This document shows positions 43,295 to 56,200 of a DNA stretch of 64,000 nucleotides, in pieces. Positions within the stretch are counted from its first letter, which is position 1; each line of letters begins with the position of its first letter. The notes under the pieces are model-generated. The model was not told the DNA's origin. It made no database searches and worked only from the letters and a program-made list of their open reading frames with translations. The translations under genes were made by a program, and so were the position numbers. Location: NCBI RefSeq assembly GCF_003150835.1, contig NZ_CP029479.1, forward strand, positions 1,302,001 to 1,366,000, read 5' to 3'. Origin of the DNA: Phenylobacterium parvum. GTDB lineage: Bacteria; Pseudomonadota; Alphaproteobacteria; Caulobacterales; Caulobacteraceae.

Positions 43295-44992
43295 TCAGCC
43301 TGCGTCTGCGAGCTTCAGCGTGTCCCTCAGCTCGCGCTTGAGGAACTTGCCGCTGGCGTTGCGGGGCAGGGGGTCCTTCAGGATCCAGATGTAGCGGGGG
43401 ACCTTGTGCTTCGCCGCGATGGACGCGCAGTGCTCGCGAAGTGCGTCCGGGGTCGCCGAATGACCGGGACGCAGGACAAGGGCCACGCCCACCTCCTCGC
43501 CCAGGCGCTCGTCCGGGACACCGAAGACCGAGCACTCGGCCACGGCCGGGTGCCGGTAGAGATTGGCCTCAACCTCGGCGCAGTAGATGTTTTCGCCGCC
43601 GCGCAGGACCATGTCCTTCTTCCGGTCGACGATGTAGATGAAGCCATCCTCGTCCATTCGGGCGATGTCGCCGGTGTGCAGCCAGCCGTCCGTGATGGTC
43701 TCGGCGGTAGCCTCCGGGCGGTTGATGTAGCCCTTGATCACAGGAGAACCGCGGACCCAGAGCTCGCCCACCTGTCCGAGCGGGACCGTGTTTCCATCGT
43801 CATCCACGCAGCGCGCCTCGAAAGCGGGCATGGCCGGGCCGGCGCTGTCCGGACGGTCGACGAAGAAGTCCGCGGCGATGGCGGTGATGATGCCGCAGGT
43901 CTCGGTCATGCCGTAGCCGGTGTTCGGCCGCGCGGTCTTCACCTGGGAGTCGATCTTGTGCACCAGGTCGGGCGGCAGCTGGGCGCCGCCGCCGCCGAGG
44001 CTCAGCAGGCTCGAGGTGTCACGGGTCGCGAAGTCCGGATGGGTGATGACCTCGCGCGCCATGGTCGGCACGCCGCTCATGGAGGTGACCTTCTCCGCTT
44101 CGATGACCCGCAGGGCCTCGCCGGCGTCCCACTTGTACATCAGCACGATCGTGCCGCCCGCCGCCGTGGTGGCGTAGGCGCCGCAGTTGTTCGCCGTGAC
44201 GTGGAAGAGGGGGGTGGTGAGGAGGGCGACGGGGATCGGGACCGGCGCATTCGGGTCCGGAACCACGCCCGTGCCGCGCTGGGTCGCCAGGGCCTGGGCC
44301 TGGCCCGAGAACACCATGTTGAAGAGGTTGGCGACGCAGCCCCGATGGGTCAGCTGGGCGCCCTTCGGGAAGCCCGTCGTGCCCGAGGTGTAGAAAATGC
44401 AGGCGTCATCATCCGGGTCGATCTCGGCCTCGGGCATGGCGCCGCCGGTGGCGATCACATCGGACCAGGCGACATACCCGGCTGTCGCAGGCGCCCGCAC
44501 GGCCACCAGGGTGACGCCCTCGACCATGTCCGGCTTTTCGGCGATCCGCGCGATCCGCTCGGGATCGACGAAGGCGACCTTGGGCTGGGCGTCCTTGAAC
44601 CCGTAGGACATCTCCTCGGCCGTCCACCAGGCGTTCATGCCCACGACAGTGACGCCAACGGAAAGGCAGGCCCAGTAGATCAGCATCCATTCAGGGAAGT
44701 TGCGCATGGCGATGGCCACCCGGTCGCCCCGCTTCACGCCGTTGGCGAGGAGCCAGTTGGCGATGCTCGCCACGAGGACGTGGGCCTCGCCGTAGGTGAT
44801 CCGTTCGTTCTCGTAGACGAGATAGGCCCGGTCGGCGAAGGCCGCGGTGGAGAGCCAGACCGCCCGCACGTTCGGCGGCGCGTTCTTGTAGACCTTCATG
44901 GGGGCGCCGCGGACTTCCTGGACCGCGAGCTCAAAGGGCGCACCCGGTGCAGTCAGCTCGTCCCAGGCCTTCTTCAGTTCGGAATAGTGCAA
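43295..44992 (-). CDS. AMP-dependent acyl-CoA synthetase
   Basis: A 565-residue ANL-superfamily ligase that activates a carboxylic acid through an acyl-adenylate. The P-loop-like motif FYTSGTTGFPKG lies near residue 215, NTGYGMTETCG near residue 361, and the adenylate-binding GWLHTGDIARMDEDGFIYIV is near residue 443. DRKKDMVLRGGENIY is the hinge region, with the C-terminal catalytic lysine in NASGKFLKREL. The substrate is probably a medium- or long-chain, branched or cyclic acid. The start is a TTG at 44992, eight bases after GGAGGAGA; no ATG fits. It lies downstream of the Rieske gene. Confidence 0.9.
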   Translation of the reverse strand: MHYSELKKAWDELTAPGAPFELAVQEVRGAPMKVYKNAPPNVRAVWLSTAAFADRAYLVYENERITYGEAHVLVASIANWLLANGVKRGDRVAIAMRNFPEWMLIYWACLSVGVTVVGMNAWWTAEEMSYGFKDAQPKVAFVDPERIARIAEKPDMVEGVTLVAVRAPATAGYVAWSDVIATGGAMPEAEIDPDDDACIFYTSGTTGFPKGAQLTHRGCVANLFNMVFSGQAQALATQRGTGVVPDPNAPVPIPVALLTTPLFHVTANNCGAYATTAAGGTIVLMYKWDAGEALRVIEAEKVTSMSGVPTMAREVITHPDFATRDTSSLLSLGGGGAQLPPDLVHKIDSQVKTARPNTGYGMTETCGIITAIAADFFVDRPDSAGPAMPAFEARCVDDDGNTVPLGQVGELWVRGSPVIKGYINRPEATAETITDGWLHTGDIARMDEDGFIYIVDRKKDMVLRGGENIYCAEVEANLYRHPAVAECSVFGVPDERLGEEVGVALVLRPGHSATPDALREHCASIAAKHKVPRYIWILKDPLPRNASGKFLKRELRDTLKLADAG

Positions 44993-45097
44993 CTCGTCTC
45001 TCCTCCCAGGGGGTGTGGCGCGATCCCGCCCTTCGACCCGTCGCAATCCATATGGCGCCCCGCCCGGGAAAAGAAAACCGCCCGTCGGACGCTTCCG

Positions 45098-46174
45098 TCA
45101 TTCGCCGCTCAGGCGCCTCGCCAGGTGACGGTGGAAGCGCCAGAGCGATCGCTCCAGCGGGCTCAGCGGGCCGGGACGGTAATGCGGACTTGAGATCCCG
45201 GACTGCACGCCCTCGCACGCGACGATATCCTCGGCGTGGACCGCCGCCAGCTGGTCCCGGTAGCCCTGGGCGAAGCCGGGAACGCCCGCAAGCGCCGGCG
45301 ACGCCAGAAGATGGATCCGCAGCCGGAAACGGTCCGGCTGAAGCCGGTCGATCTGGTACCAAGCCCCCACCGGGGCCTCGTCCTCCGTGAAGAACATGAG
45401 CCCGAGGGGAAAGACGCCCACGACCACGAAGCCGTGACCCTCCGGGTCGGCCGGAGGATTCTCAAGAAGGGTGAAGGCGTCGCTCCCGTCGCCTTCGAAG
45501 GTTCCCAGTCCCGGGTGTGTCGCCTGGAGCGAGTGGGCGTGCGGTCCGATGTGGTGGTAGGACTCGAGGAAGTTCTCGACCATCACCTTCCAGTTCCAGG
45601 GCGACTCCATCTCGATCACCCCGACCGTAGTCATCTTTTCGGGGGCCAGGGGCGCCAGGCGGTCGGACAGGGCGACGAGCGATTCCGCCAGCGGTTTCGC
45701 CCCTCCATTGGCGTTGACCCAAAGCCATCCGCCCCAGGCCTCCGATCGCAACTCGGGCAGACGGCAGTCCTCGGGGTTGAAGACCTCGGATCCCCGCATC
45801 GCCGGCGCGGAGAGAAGCGCCCCGTCAAGCCCGTAGCGCCAGAGATGATAGGGGCAGGTAAGGACATCGGTCCGTCCCTCGCCGGAGACGACGGGCATGC
45901 CCCGGTGCCGACAGACCGCGGACAGCACCCTGAGCATCCCGGTCTTGTCGCGGAGGGCGACCGCGGGCGCGCCGGCCACATCCGTGCAGGCATAGTCCCC
46001 CTCGTGGGCCAACTGATCCAACCGAGCGACGGGCAGCCAGCCCGCACCGAGGACCCATTCGCACTCAGCCTCGAGGACCGAGGGATCGGTGTAGGCGGCC
46101 CCCGGCAGGGCGATGGCCCTCGCCGGATCGTCGCTGACTGCGGCGTAGGCCGCTAAACGGGGCCGCGATGTCAT
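45098..46174 (-). CDS. Rieske non-haem iron oxygenase, alpha subunit
   Basis: A 358-residue oxygenase component. The Rieske cluster ligands are Cys88/His90 (CRH) and Cys107/His110 (CPYH). The mononuclear iron site is in ENFLESYHHIGPH, giving the pattern N201-xx-E204-x-Y206-H207-xxxx-H212, with the carboxylate probably the Asp in AEDIVACEGVQ near residue 320. It should hydroxylate a ring or other hydrocarbon with electrons from a separate reductase, which is not in the window. The ATG at 46174 follows GGAGAGACAGGC. It leads the minus-strand run with a CoA synthetase, so an acid-bearing substrate is plausible. Confidence 0.9.
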   Translation of the reverse strand: MTSRPRLAAYAAVSDDPARAIALPGAAYTDPSVLEAECEWVLGAGWLPVARLDQLAHEGDYACTDVAGAPAVALRDKTGMLRVLSAVCRHRGMPVVSGEGRTDVLTCPYHLWRYGLDGALLSAPAMRGSEVFNPEDCRLPELRSEAWGGWLWVNANGGAKPLAESLVALSDRLAPLAPEKMTTVGVIEMESPWNWKVMVENFLESYHHIGPHAHSLQATHPGLGTFEGDGSDAFTLLENPPADPEGHGFVVVGVFPLGLMFFTEDEAPVGAWYQIDRLQPDRFRLRIHLLASPALAGVPGFAQGYRDQLAAVHAEDIVACEGVQSGISSPHYRPGPLSPLERSLWRFHRHLARRLSGE

Positions 46175-46366
46175 GCCTGTCTCTCCATCCGGATATCCAC
46201 CAATGGGTCGTGACCCTGTCGTGTATGTCGCTCCGGGAAGGAACTGGTTGATGATCCAGACCGTTCAAGGACCCTTGGCGCACATTTCCGCCACCCGAAT
46301 GCTCCTGGGTGAAGAGGCTTGGTCTTGGCTAATCCGGGGGCTAAGTGGCGATCCAGGAGGACGCCC

Positions 46367-48223
46367 ATGACCGACACCGAGCGCAAGGACGCCAGCGCCG
46401 CCACCCGCGCCGCCCTGGAGGCCGCCCGGGCCAGCCTTCCGCCAGACGACGGCGAGGATTTCCGCCTGGCCGACCGGGGCTTCATCGCGACCATTCCGGA
46501 CGCCGACATTCCGGGGGCCTGGAGCCTCAAGCCCTACGCCTTCCTCCAGGGCGAAGCGGCGCCCAGCGTCCACCCTGGCCTCTGGCGACAGGCCCAGCTG
46601 AACTCCCGCCACGGGCTCTATGAGGTGACCCCCGGGGTCTACCAGGTGCGCGGCTTCGATATCTCGACGGTCACCTTCATCGAGGGCGAGCGGGGCTACA
46701 TCGTCATCGACCCTCTGACCTCGGCCCAGCCGGCCCGGACCGCCCTCGAGTTGATCCGCGCCCACAAGGGCGACCGGCCGGTCACGGCGGTGATCTACAC
46801 CCACAGCCACGTCGACCATTACGGCGGCATTCTCGGGGTGGTCTCGCCGGAGGAGATCGCCGCGGGACTGCCCATCATTGCGCCGGAGGGGTTCCTCAAG
46901 GAGGCGGTCAGCGAGAACGTCCTGGCCGGCAACGCCATGAGCCGGCGGGCGACCTACATGTACGGCGCCCTGTTGCCGAAGGATCCCCGCGGCCACGTGG
47001 ACTCCGGCCTCGGCAAGGGCGTGTCCGGCGGCAAGGTCGCCCTTGTTCCGCCCACGGTCTCCATCTCCCGGACGGGCGAGCGCCTGGTGGTGGACGGGGT
47101 GGAGATCGTCTTCCAGGTCACGCCAGACGCCGAGGCCCCGGCGGAGATGAACTTCTTCTTCCCGAAGTTCCGGGCCCTCTGCATGGCGGAGAACTGCACC
47201 TGCCACCTGCACAACATCTACACCCCGAGGGGCGCGCAGGTGCGGGATTCCAAGTCCTGGAGCCGTTACATCGACGAGGCCCGCGACCTGTTCGGGACCG
47301 ACTCCGACGTGATGTTCGCCAGCCACCACTGGCCGCGCTGGGGCGGGCCTCAGATCGACGTCTTCCTTCGCAAGCAGCGCGACCTCTACAAGTTCATCCA
47401 TGACCAGACCCTGCGCCTGGCCAACCACGGACTGAACGCTCCGGAGATCGCCGAGGTCCTTCGCCTGCCACCGACCCTGGCCTCGGAATGGTACACCCGC
47501 GGCTTCTACGGAACCGTCAGCCACAACGCCAAGGCGGTCTACCAGCGCTATCTCGGCTGGTTCGACGGCAATCCGGCCAACCTCAACCCCCATCCGCCGG
47601 TGGAGGCGGGGCGCCGTTATGTCCAGGCGATGGGCGGGCCAGGCGCCGTACTGGCTGAGGCCCGCCGGGCGCAGGCGGAGGGTGACTACCGCTGGGCCGC
47701 CCAGGTGCTGAACCACCTGGTGTTCGCGGATCCCGCCAACGCCGAGGCCCGCAACCTGCAGGCCGACCTGTTGGAGCAGATGGGCTACCAGTCCGAGTCC
47801 GGGCCCTGGCGGGACTTCTACCTGACCGGGGCGCAGGAGCTTCGGACCCCGATCCCGGCGTCGGAGACGCCTCGCCAGGCGGCGGGCAGCCAGCTTCGCA
47901 ACCTGCCCGCTGAAAGCCTGCTGGACAGCCTCTCGGTGCGGCTTAACGGCGAGGCGGCCGGCGATATGGAGCTGGACCTCACCCTCGTGTTTCCGGACGG
48001 GGAAGGGACCTTCACCCTGCGTATCGAGAACGCTGTCCTGCATCACCGCGAGGGGAAGGGTGCGCCGCATGTCGCCCTGAGCCGGGACCAGCTGATCGAC
48101 CTGGTCATGGGCGCCGCCGACCTCAGAGACGTGGCGTCCGGCCAGCCCGGCGAGGCCGCACTCGGACGACTGCTCTCGGTGCTGGACCGGTTCGACCTCT
48201 GGTTCGGGATCGTGACGCCCTGA
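46367..48223 (+). CDS. SdsA1-like alkylsulfatase
   Basis: A 618-residue metallo-beta-lactamase-fold enzyme of the SdsA1/BDS1 linear alkylsulfatase family, which splits alkyl sulfates to alcohol and sulfate. The binuclear zinc motif THSHVDHYGG has His146, His148, Asp150 and His151. The family stretch CMAENCTCHLHNIYTPRGAQVRD split near residues 283-306 is present. A helical dimerisation domain (about 395-500) and a C-terminal SCP2-like domain (about 505-615) follow. No signal peptide is visible, unlike secreted SdsA1, so it is probably cytoplasmic. GGAGG precedes the ATG at 46367. It is divergent from the Rieske gene across 192 bases. Confidence 0.92.
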   Translation: MTDTERKDASAATRAALEAARASLPPDDGEDFRLADRGFIATIPDADIPGAWSLKPYAFLQGEAAPSVHPGLWRQAQLNSRHGLYEVTPGVYQVRGFDISTVTFIEGERGYIVIDPLTSAQPARTALELIRAHKGDRPVTAVIYTHSHVDHYGGILGVVSPEEIAAGLPIIAPEGFLKEAVSENVLAGNAMSRRATYMYGALLPKDPRGHVDSGLGKGVSGGKVALVPPTVSISRTGERLVVDGVEIVFQVTPDAEAPAEMNFFFPKFRALCMAENCTCHLHNIYTPRGAQVRDSKSWSRYIDEARDLFGTDSDVMFASHHWPRWGGPQIDVFLRKQRDLYKFIHDQTLRLANHGLNAPEIAEVLRLPPTLASEWYTRGFYGTVSHNAKAVYQRYLGWFDGNPANLNPHPPVEAGRRYVQAMGGPGAVLAEARRAQAEGDYRWAAQVLNHLVFADPANAEARNLQADLLEQMGYQSESGPWRDFYLTGAQELRTPIPASETPRQAAGSQLRNLPAESLLDSLSVRLNGEAAGDMELDLTLVFPDGEGTFTLRIENAVLHHREGKGAPHVALSRDQLIDLVMGAADLRDVASGQPGEAALGRLLSVLDRFDLWFGIVTP

Positions 48224-48226
48224 ACC

Positions 48227-49771
48227 TCAGATCCGCCGCTCGCGTCCCTCCCACCAGGGCTCGCGCAGCTTGCGCTTGAAGATCTTGCCGGAGTCTTCGC
48301 GGGGCAGTGCGGCGCTGAACTGCACCTCCCGCGGGACCTTGAAGCCCGCCAGCTGGCTGCGGATCCAGATCCTGACGTCCTGGGCGGCGATGTCCTGGCC
48401 GTCCTGGGGCTGGACCACGGCGCACAAGGCCTCTCCGTATTCATCGTCCGGGATGCCGAAGACGGCGCAGTCGGCCACGCCCGGCATCTTGAGCAGCACG
48501 GCCTCGATCTCGGCCGGGTAGATGTTCACCCCGCCACTGATCACCATGTCGGAACTGCGGTCACAGAGGTGAAGGAATCCGTCGGCGTCGAAGTAGCCGA
48601 TGTCCCCCGGCGAGATCAGGCCGAACTTCTCCGCCCGCCGCCGCTTGGCCTCGTCGCCGTGGTAGGTGAAGTCCACCGAGCCTATGTTACGGCCCAGCAC
48701 TTCGCCGGGAACGCCGACTGCACAGTCATTTCCCTCCGCATCGACCACCCGGACGATGGCGTTTGGCATGGGCTTTCCCACAGTCCCTGGATGGGCCAGC
48801 CATTCCTCCGAGGTGCAGAAGGTGACGTTCCCCATCTCGGTCGAGCCGTAGTACTCGTTGATCACCGGCCCCCACCACTCGATCATCTCGCGCTTCACCG
48901 GGGGCGAGACCGGCGCTGCAGCGTGGGCCACGAACCGGAGGGACGACAGGTCGTAGCGGTCCCGTACGGCCTGAGGCAGCTTCACCAGCCGGTTGAACAT
49001 GATGGGCGCCATGTTCAGGTGGGTGATCTGCTTCTCCTGGATCAGGGCAAGCAGGGCCTCGGGGTCAAACCTAGGCATGACGGCGACATTGGCGCCGATG
49101 TTCACCGAGACGTTCGAATGGGCGTTCGGGGCGGAATGGTAGATCGGGCCCACGACGGCGGTGACGATCGCCTGGGGCCGGTCCATCCTGTCGGCGTAGC
49201 CGTAGGAGCGCAGCAGCATGGCCGTAGAGGCCTGGGCCTGCTCGTCGCTGGCCGCCCCACGCTTGACGCCCTTGGGCCTTCCCGTCGTTCCGGAGGTGTA
49301 GATGATGGTGCTGGGCGCCCGCCGCGCCTGCCCCGACCAGGGGGCGAAGCTTTCCAGCCAGGGACCCCATTCCAGGTCGCCCGGCGCGACCTCGCAGGCC
49401 CCGGGCGCAAGTCCGTAGGCGCCCGCGACTTCCTGGGGCGTGCGGACGCTGAGGATCCGGACCCCCTCCGGAACCGCGGGGCGGAGGCTGGCCAGCAGGT
49501 CGGCGTGGATGACCAATACCCGGGCCCCGCAGTCCTTCAGGATATAGTCCGCCTCATCCAGGGTGCAGTGCCAGTTCACGGCGACGGGAAAGGCTCCGAG
49601 GATGCCGGCAGCCTGGCCGATCTCGAAGAAGGCGAATTCGTTCCTCAGGCAGAAGGCGACGGCGTCGCCCTCCTTCACCCCCAGGCTTTCCAGACCGGAG
49701 GCGGCCTTCAGGGCGCGTTCCCGGATCGCCTCGGCCGTCGTCTCGCGATCGCCGCACCACAGCTTGCCCAT
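48227..49771 (-). CDS. AMP-dependent acyl-CoA synthetase (second copy type)
   Basis: A 514-residue ANL-superfamily ligase, clearly different in sequence from the one at 43295. It has IIYTSGTTGRPKGVKRG near residue 157, INEYYGSTEMGNVTF near residue 298, LISPGDIGYFDADGFLHL near 387, DRSSDMVISGGVNIYPAEIE near 405 and the lysine in EDSGKIFKRKL. The short N-terminus and YGSTEMGNVTF pattern recall bile-acid or steroid-CoA ligases, but this is a weak lead. The ATG at 49771 follows GGAGGAGACC. It is convergent with the alkylsulfatase across 3 bases and divergent from the SDR at 49943. Confidence 0.88.
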   Translation of the reverse strand: MGKLWCGDRETTAEAIRERALKAASGLESLGVKEGDAVAFCLRNEFAFFEIGQAAGILGAFPVAVNWHCTLDEADYILKDCGARVLVIHADLLASLRPAVPEGVRILSVRTPQEVAGAYGLAPGACEVAPGDLEWGPWLESFAPWSGQARRAPSTIIYTSGTTGRPKGVKRGAASDEQAQASTAMLLRSYGYADRMDRPQAIVTAVVGPIYHSAPNAHSNVSVNIGANVAVMPRFDPEALLALIQEKQITHLNMAPIMFNRLVKLPQAVRDRYDLSSLRFVAHAAAPVSPPVKREMIEWWGPVINEYYGSTEMGNVTFCTSEEWLAHPGTVGKPMPNAIVRVVDAEGNDCAVGVPGEVLGRNIGSVDFTYHGDEAKRRRAEKFGLISPGDIGYFDADGFLHLCDRSSDMVISGGVNIYPAEIEAVLLKMPGVADCAVFGIPDDEYGEALCAVVQPQDGQDIAAQDVRIWIRSQLAGFKVPREVQFSAALPREDSGKIFKRKLREPWWEGRERRI

Positions 49772-49942
49772 GGCGGTCTCCTCCCTTTTCCGGGGATGCA
49801 ATCACGACAGGGGCGGGGTGAACAGCCTTCGAATTGAACCCCCGGGCGCGAGGCCTGGCCCCGAGGTGGACGCCGCCTCCCCGGGCGTGCGAGGTTCGGT
49901 GCCTGCAAACCCCGCCCGTCGCGGGGGAAGAGGAGTGGGGCC

Positions 49943-53228
<3,286 letters not shown>

Positions 53229-53244
53229 TCCCCGTCGGGAAGCT

Positions 53245-56200
53245 TCAGTCGATCCGGGCGCTCAACCTCAGGTCGGGGACGAGCACCCGGATCGGCATGA
53301 AGCCCTGGGTCAGCCAGCGGGGCTCGGCCACGAAGTCGGCATAGACGTCCTCGGGCGTGCAGGCGGCCTCGCCCAGCAGCCGGATGACACCGCGGCAGAC
53401 GTACTCGAGGCGGGGGCGCGACGTCACGGTGATCGGTGCGGGAACGACCTGGAGCGTGCCCGCGAGATACCGGATCTCGTAGTTCTGGCTGGTCAGGCCC
53501 GAGGGCAGGATCTCGTAGGTGCCGATCTGCACGGCGCCCTGGCTGGGGCCCGTGAAGACCACCTCGCCGTTCAGCACGGTAGGGGTGTCCTGCCCGGCGA
53601 GGCCTGAGACCGTAACCGTGGTCCCGCCGGTAAAGGGTTTTCCGTCGAAGCTCTTGGTCACGGGATCGGCGGCGACCGTCGCCAGGGCCTTGGCGATGCT
53701 GAGCCGGCCCGCGACAAAGCGGATGTCGTAGTTCGGGCTGGAGAGCCCGGAGACCGTGATGTCATACGTCCCGGCGTTGACCGCGCCCTGCGAGGCGCCC
53801 CCGAAGACAAGGGACCCGCTGAGATCCGCCAGGGTGTCGCGGGCCGCCAGGCCGTCCGCGGTGGCGCTGCCTCCGCTGTAGGCCGTGGCGTCGTAGGTCC
53901 GGCTGACGTCCCGCGCCGTAATGTTCAGCGGAGCCGGGCGAATGACCAGGGCCCCACGCTCAAACCGGATCACGTAGTTCGGGCTGGAGAGCCCGGAGAC
54001 CGTGATGTCATACGTCCCGGCGTTGACCGCGCCCTGCGAGGATCCCCCGAAGGCAAGGGTCCCGCTGAGATCCGCCAGGGTGTCGCGGGCCGCCAAGCCC
54101 TGGAGAACCACGCTGCCGCCGCTGAAGGCCGTGCCGTCGTAGGTCCGGCTGACATCCCGGGGCGTGATGGTCAGGGCTGCCGGGCGGATCGTCAGGCCAG
54201 CGTCTTCGAAGCGGATCGCGTAGTTCCGGCTGGTCAGGCCCGAGGCGGTCTGGACGTAGTCACCGGCGTTGACGGCGCCCTGCGCCGAGCCGCCAAGGAC
54301 CAGGGCCCCGCCAAGGACCGATGGCGTCTCGCCGCTCGCGAAGCCGGCATAGGTCACGGCGCCGCCGCTGAACGCCGCGCCGTCATAGGTGCGGTTCACG
54401 GGAAGGACCCGGACCACCAGCGGGGCGGGCGTCACGGTCAAGGTTCCGGGCAGGAAGGTGATCCTGTAGTTCGGGCTGGACAGCCCCCCGGGCAGGATCT
54501 GGTAGGCGCCCACATCGACGGCGCCCACGAAGGAACCCGAATAGGTCAGGGCGCCTGTAAGGTTCGAGAGGCTGTCTCCATTCATCCATCCGGTGACGTC
54601 CACGCCGGCTCCGGTCGGGAGCACCCGGCCGTCATAGACCTTGGAGAGGTTGCGGGCCTGCACCGTCAGTACGGCCTTGTCGACGGTCAGCACACCGGAC
54701 GAACGGAACTGCAGGACATAGCCGGCCGGCGCAGACAGACTGCCCCGCGCCGTCAGGATCGCATACTCCCCGTATCCGGCGCTGGCGGGGGAGCCGTCCG
54801 AGAAGACATGCGGGGTCCCTGTCACCGTCGATCCCAGGGCGTCGCCCAGGAAGGCGCCGCTCACCCCGGCCTCCAGGCCCTGCACGGTATAGCTCGTCGC
54901 GACCGCCGCCGAGACGTCCACGCCGAACGACTTGGCCATCGAGACCGAGTCGATGGTCAGGGTCGGGACATGGGTGAAGGCATAGCGGTTTCCGGCTTCG
55001 GGCACGGGAGCCAGGGCGACGCGGCCCCACAGCGCGGCCTTCTGGCTGTCGAGGCCGCCAAAACGGTTGTCTGCGGGCCTCTGGGAATAGATGAGCCAGC
55101 GTCCGGCCGGGGTTGTGACCGCGCCGGCCCCGGCGTCGTTCAGGAAATTCCGGTCCGCGGCGAGTACGACCGCGTCGCCGGTCGCCGCTGAGTTCAGGAC
55201 GGCCATGGGCGCGAGGACCAGGTCGGATCCTGCGCCCGCCGCCCGCAGGCGGATCATGTCCGTGGCCTGGATGGATCCCGCCGAGAGGGAGCGGGCATTG
55301 ACCAGCGAGACGCCGCCAATGGTCCCGGTCGCCGAGATGGCGTCCACCTGGTTGGGGCCATCGAGGTCCACATGGCCCGGCCCGGCCAGGGCCAGGGTCG
55401 CAGCGCTGACGACGCCGGAGCCCTCGAGCCGGGCGTCGGCGCCCACGCGGACGGAGGCGGCCCCGCCGACCGGGGACCAGGAGCCGTCGAGCTCGACCTT
55501 GCCGGCGTCGACCTTGAGTTGCCCGCCAAAGGTATTCGCACCGCTCAGGGTCAGGACGGAGGTCGCGCTGGTGTCCTTCACCACCGATCCCGTCCCGGAG
55601 ATCACGCCCGACAGCACCTGGTCCGCGCTCGAGGCGAACTGGAGCACGCCGTTGTTCGCCAGGTCGCCGGCATAGGCCCCGCCGCCCAGCACGCTTCCCC
55701 CGCCGATCTTCAGCGTCCCCGCGTCGATCGTGATGGGACCGGTCAGCGTGTTCACGCCCGTGAGGGTCAGGACCGCGACGGCGTCCGTGTCCTTGACCAG
55801 GGCCCCGGCCCCGGAAAGGGCGCCGGAGAAGGTCTGGTCGACTGTGGAGCTGTAGCGCAGGGTCCCGGCGTTGCTGATCGCCCCGGCATAGGTCCCGCCG
55901 CCCAGGGCGCCCGCGCCGGAGAAGCGGAGCTCCCCCTCGGCGATGGTGAGCCCGCCGGTGAACCCGCTGTTCGCGGTCAGGGACAGGGTCCCCGCGCCCA
56001 GCTTCGTCAGGCTCGTCCCGGCGCCCGACAGGCCGCCCGCCCAGGTCACGGCCTGGCCGTTGGTGTCGATGCGCACGAGCTGGCCGCCCGTGGAGAGGAT
56101 GCGGGCGGAGTAGTCGACCGTGTTCGCGGCGCCGTGCCTCAGCGTCCCGCCGGAGAAGGCGAGGGCGCCGGACGGGCCGAGGGCGCCGGCTGAGCCCAGC

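Noticed and set aside
43406-45193. Open frame of 595 codons antisense to the acyl-CoA synthetase
   Set aside because: Shadow frame; all conserved motifs are on the minus strand.
46265-48070. Open frame of 601 codons antisense to the alkylsulfatase
   Set aside because: Shadow frame without motifs; the alkylsulfatase on the plus strand is complete.
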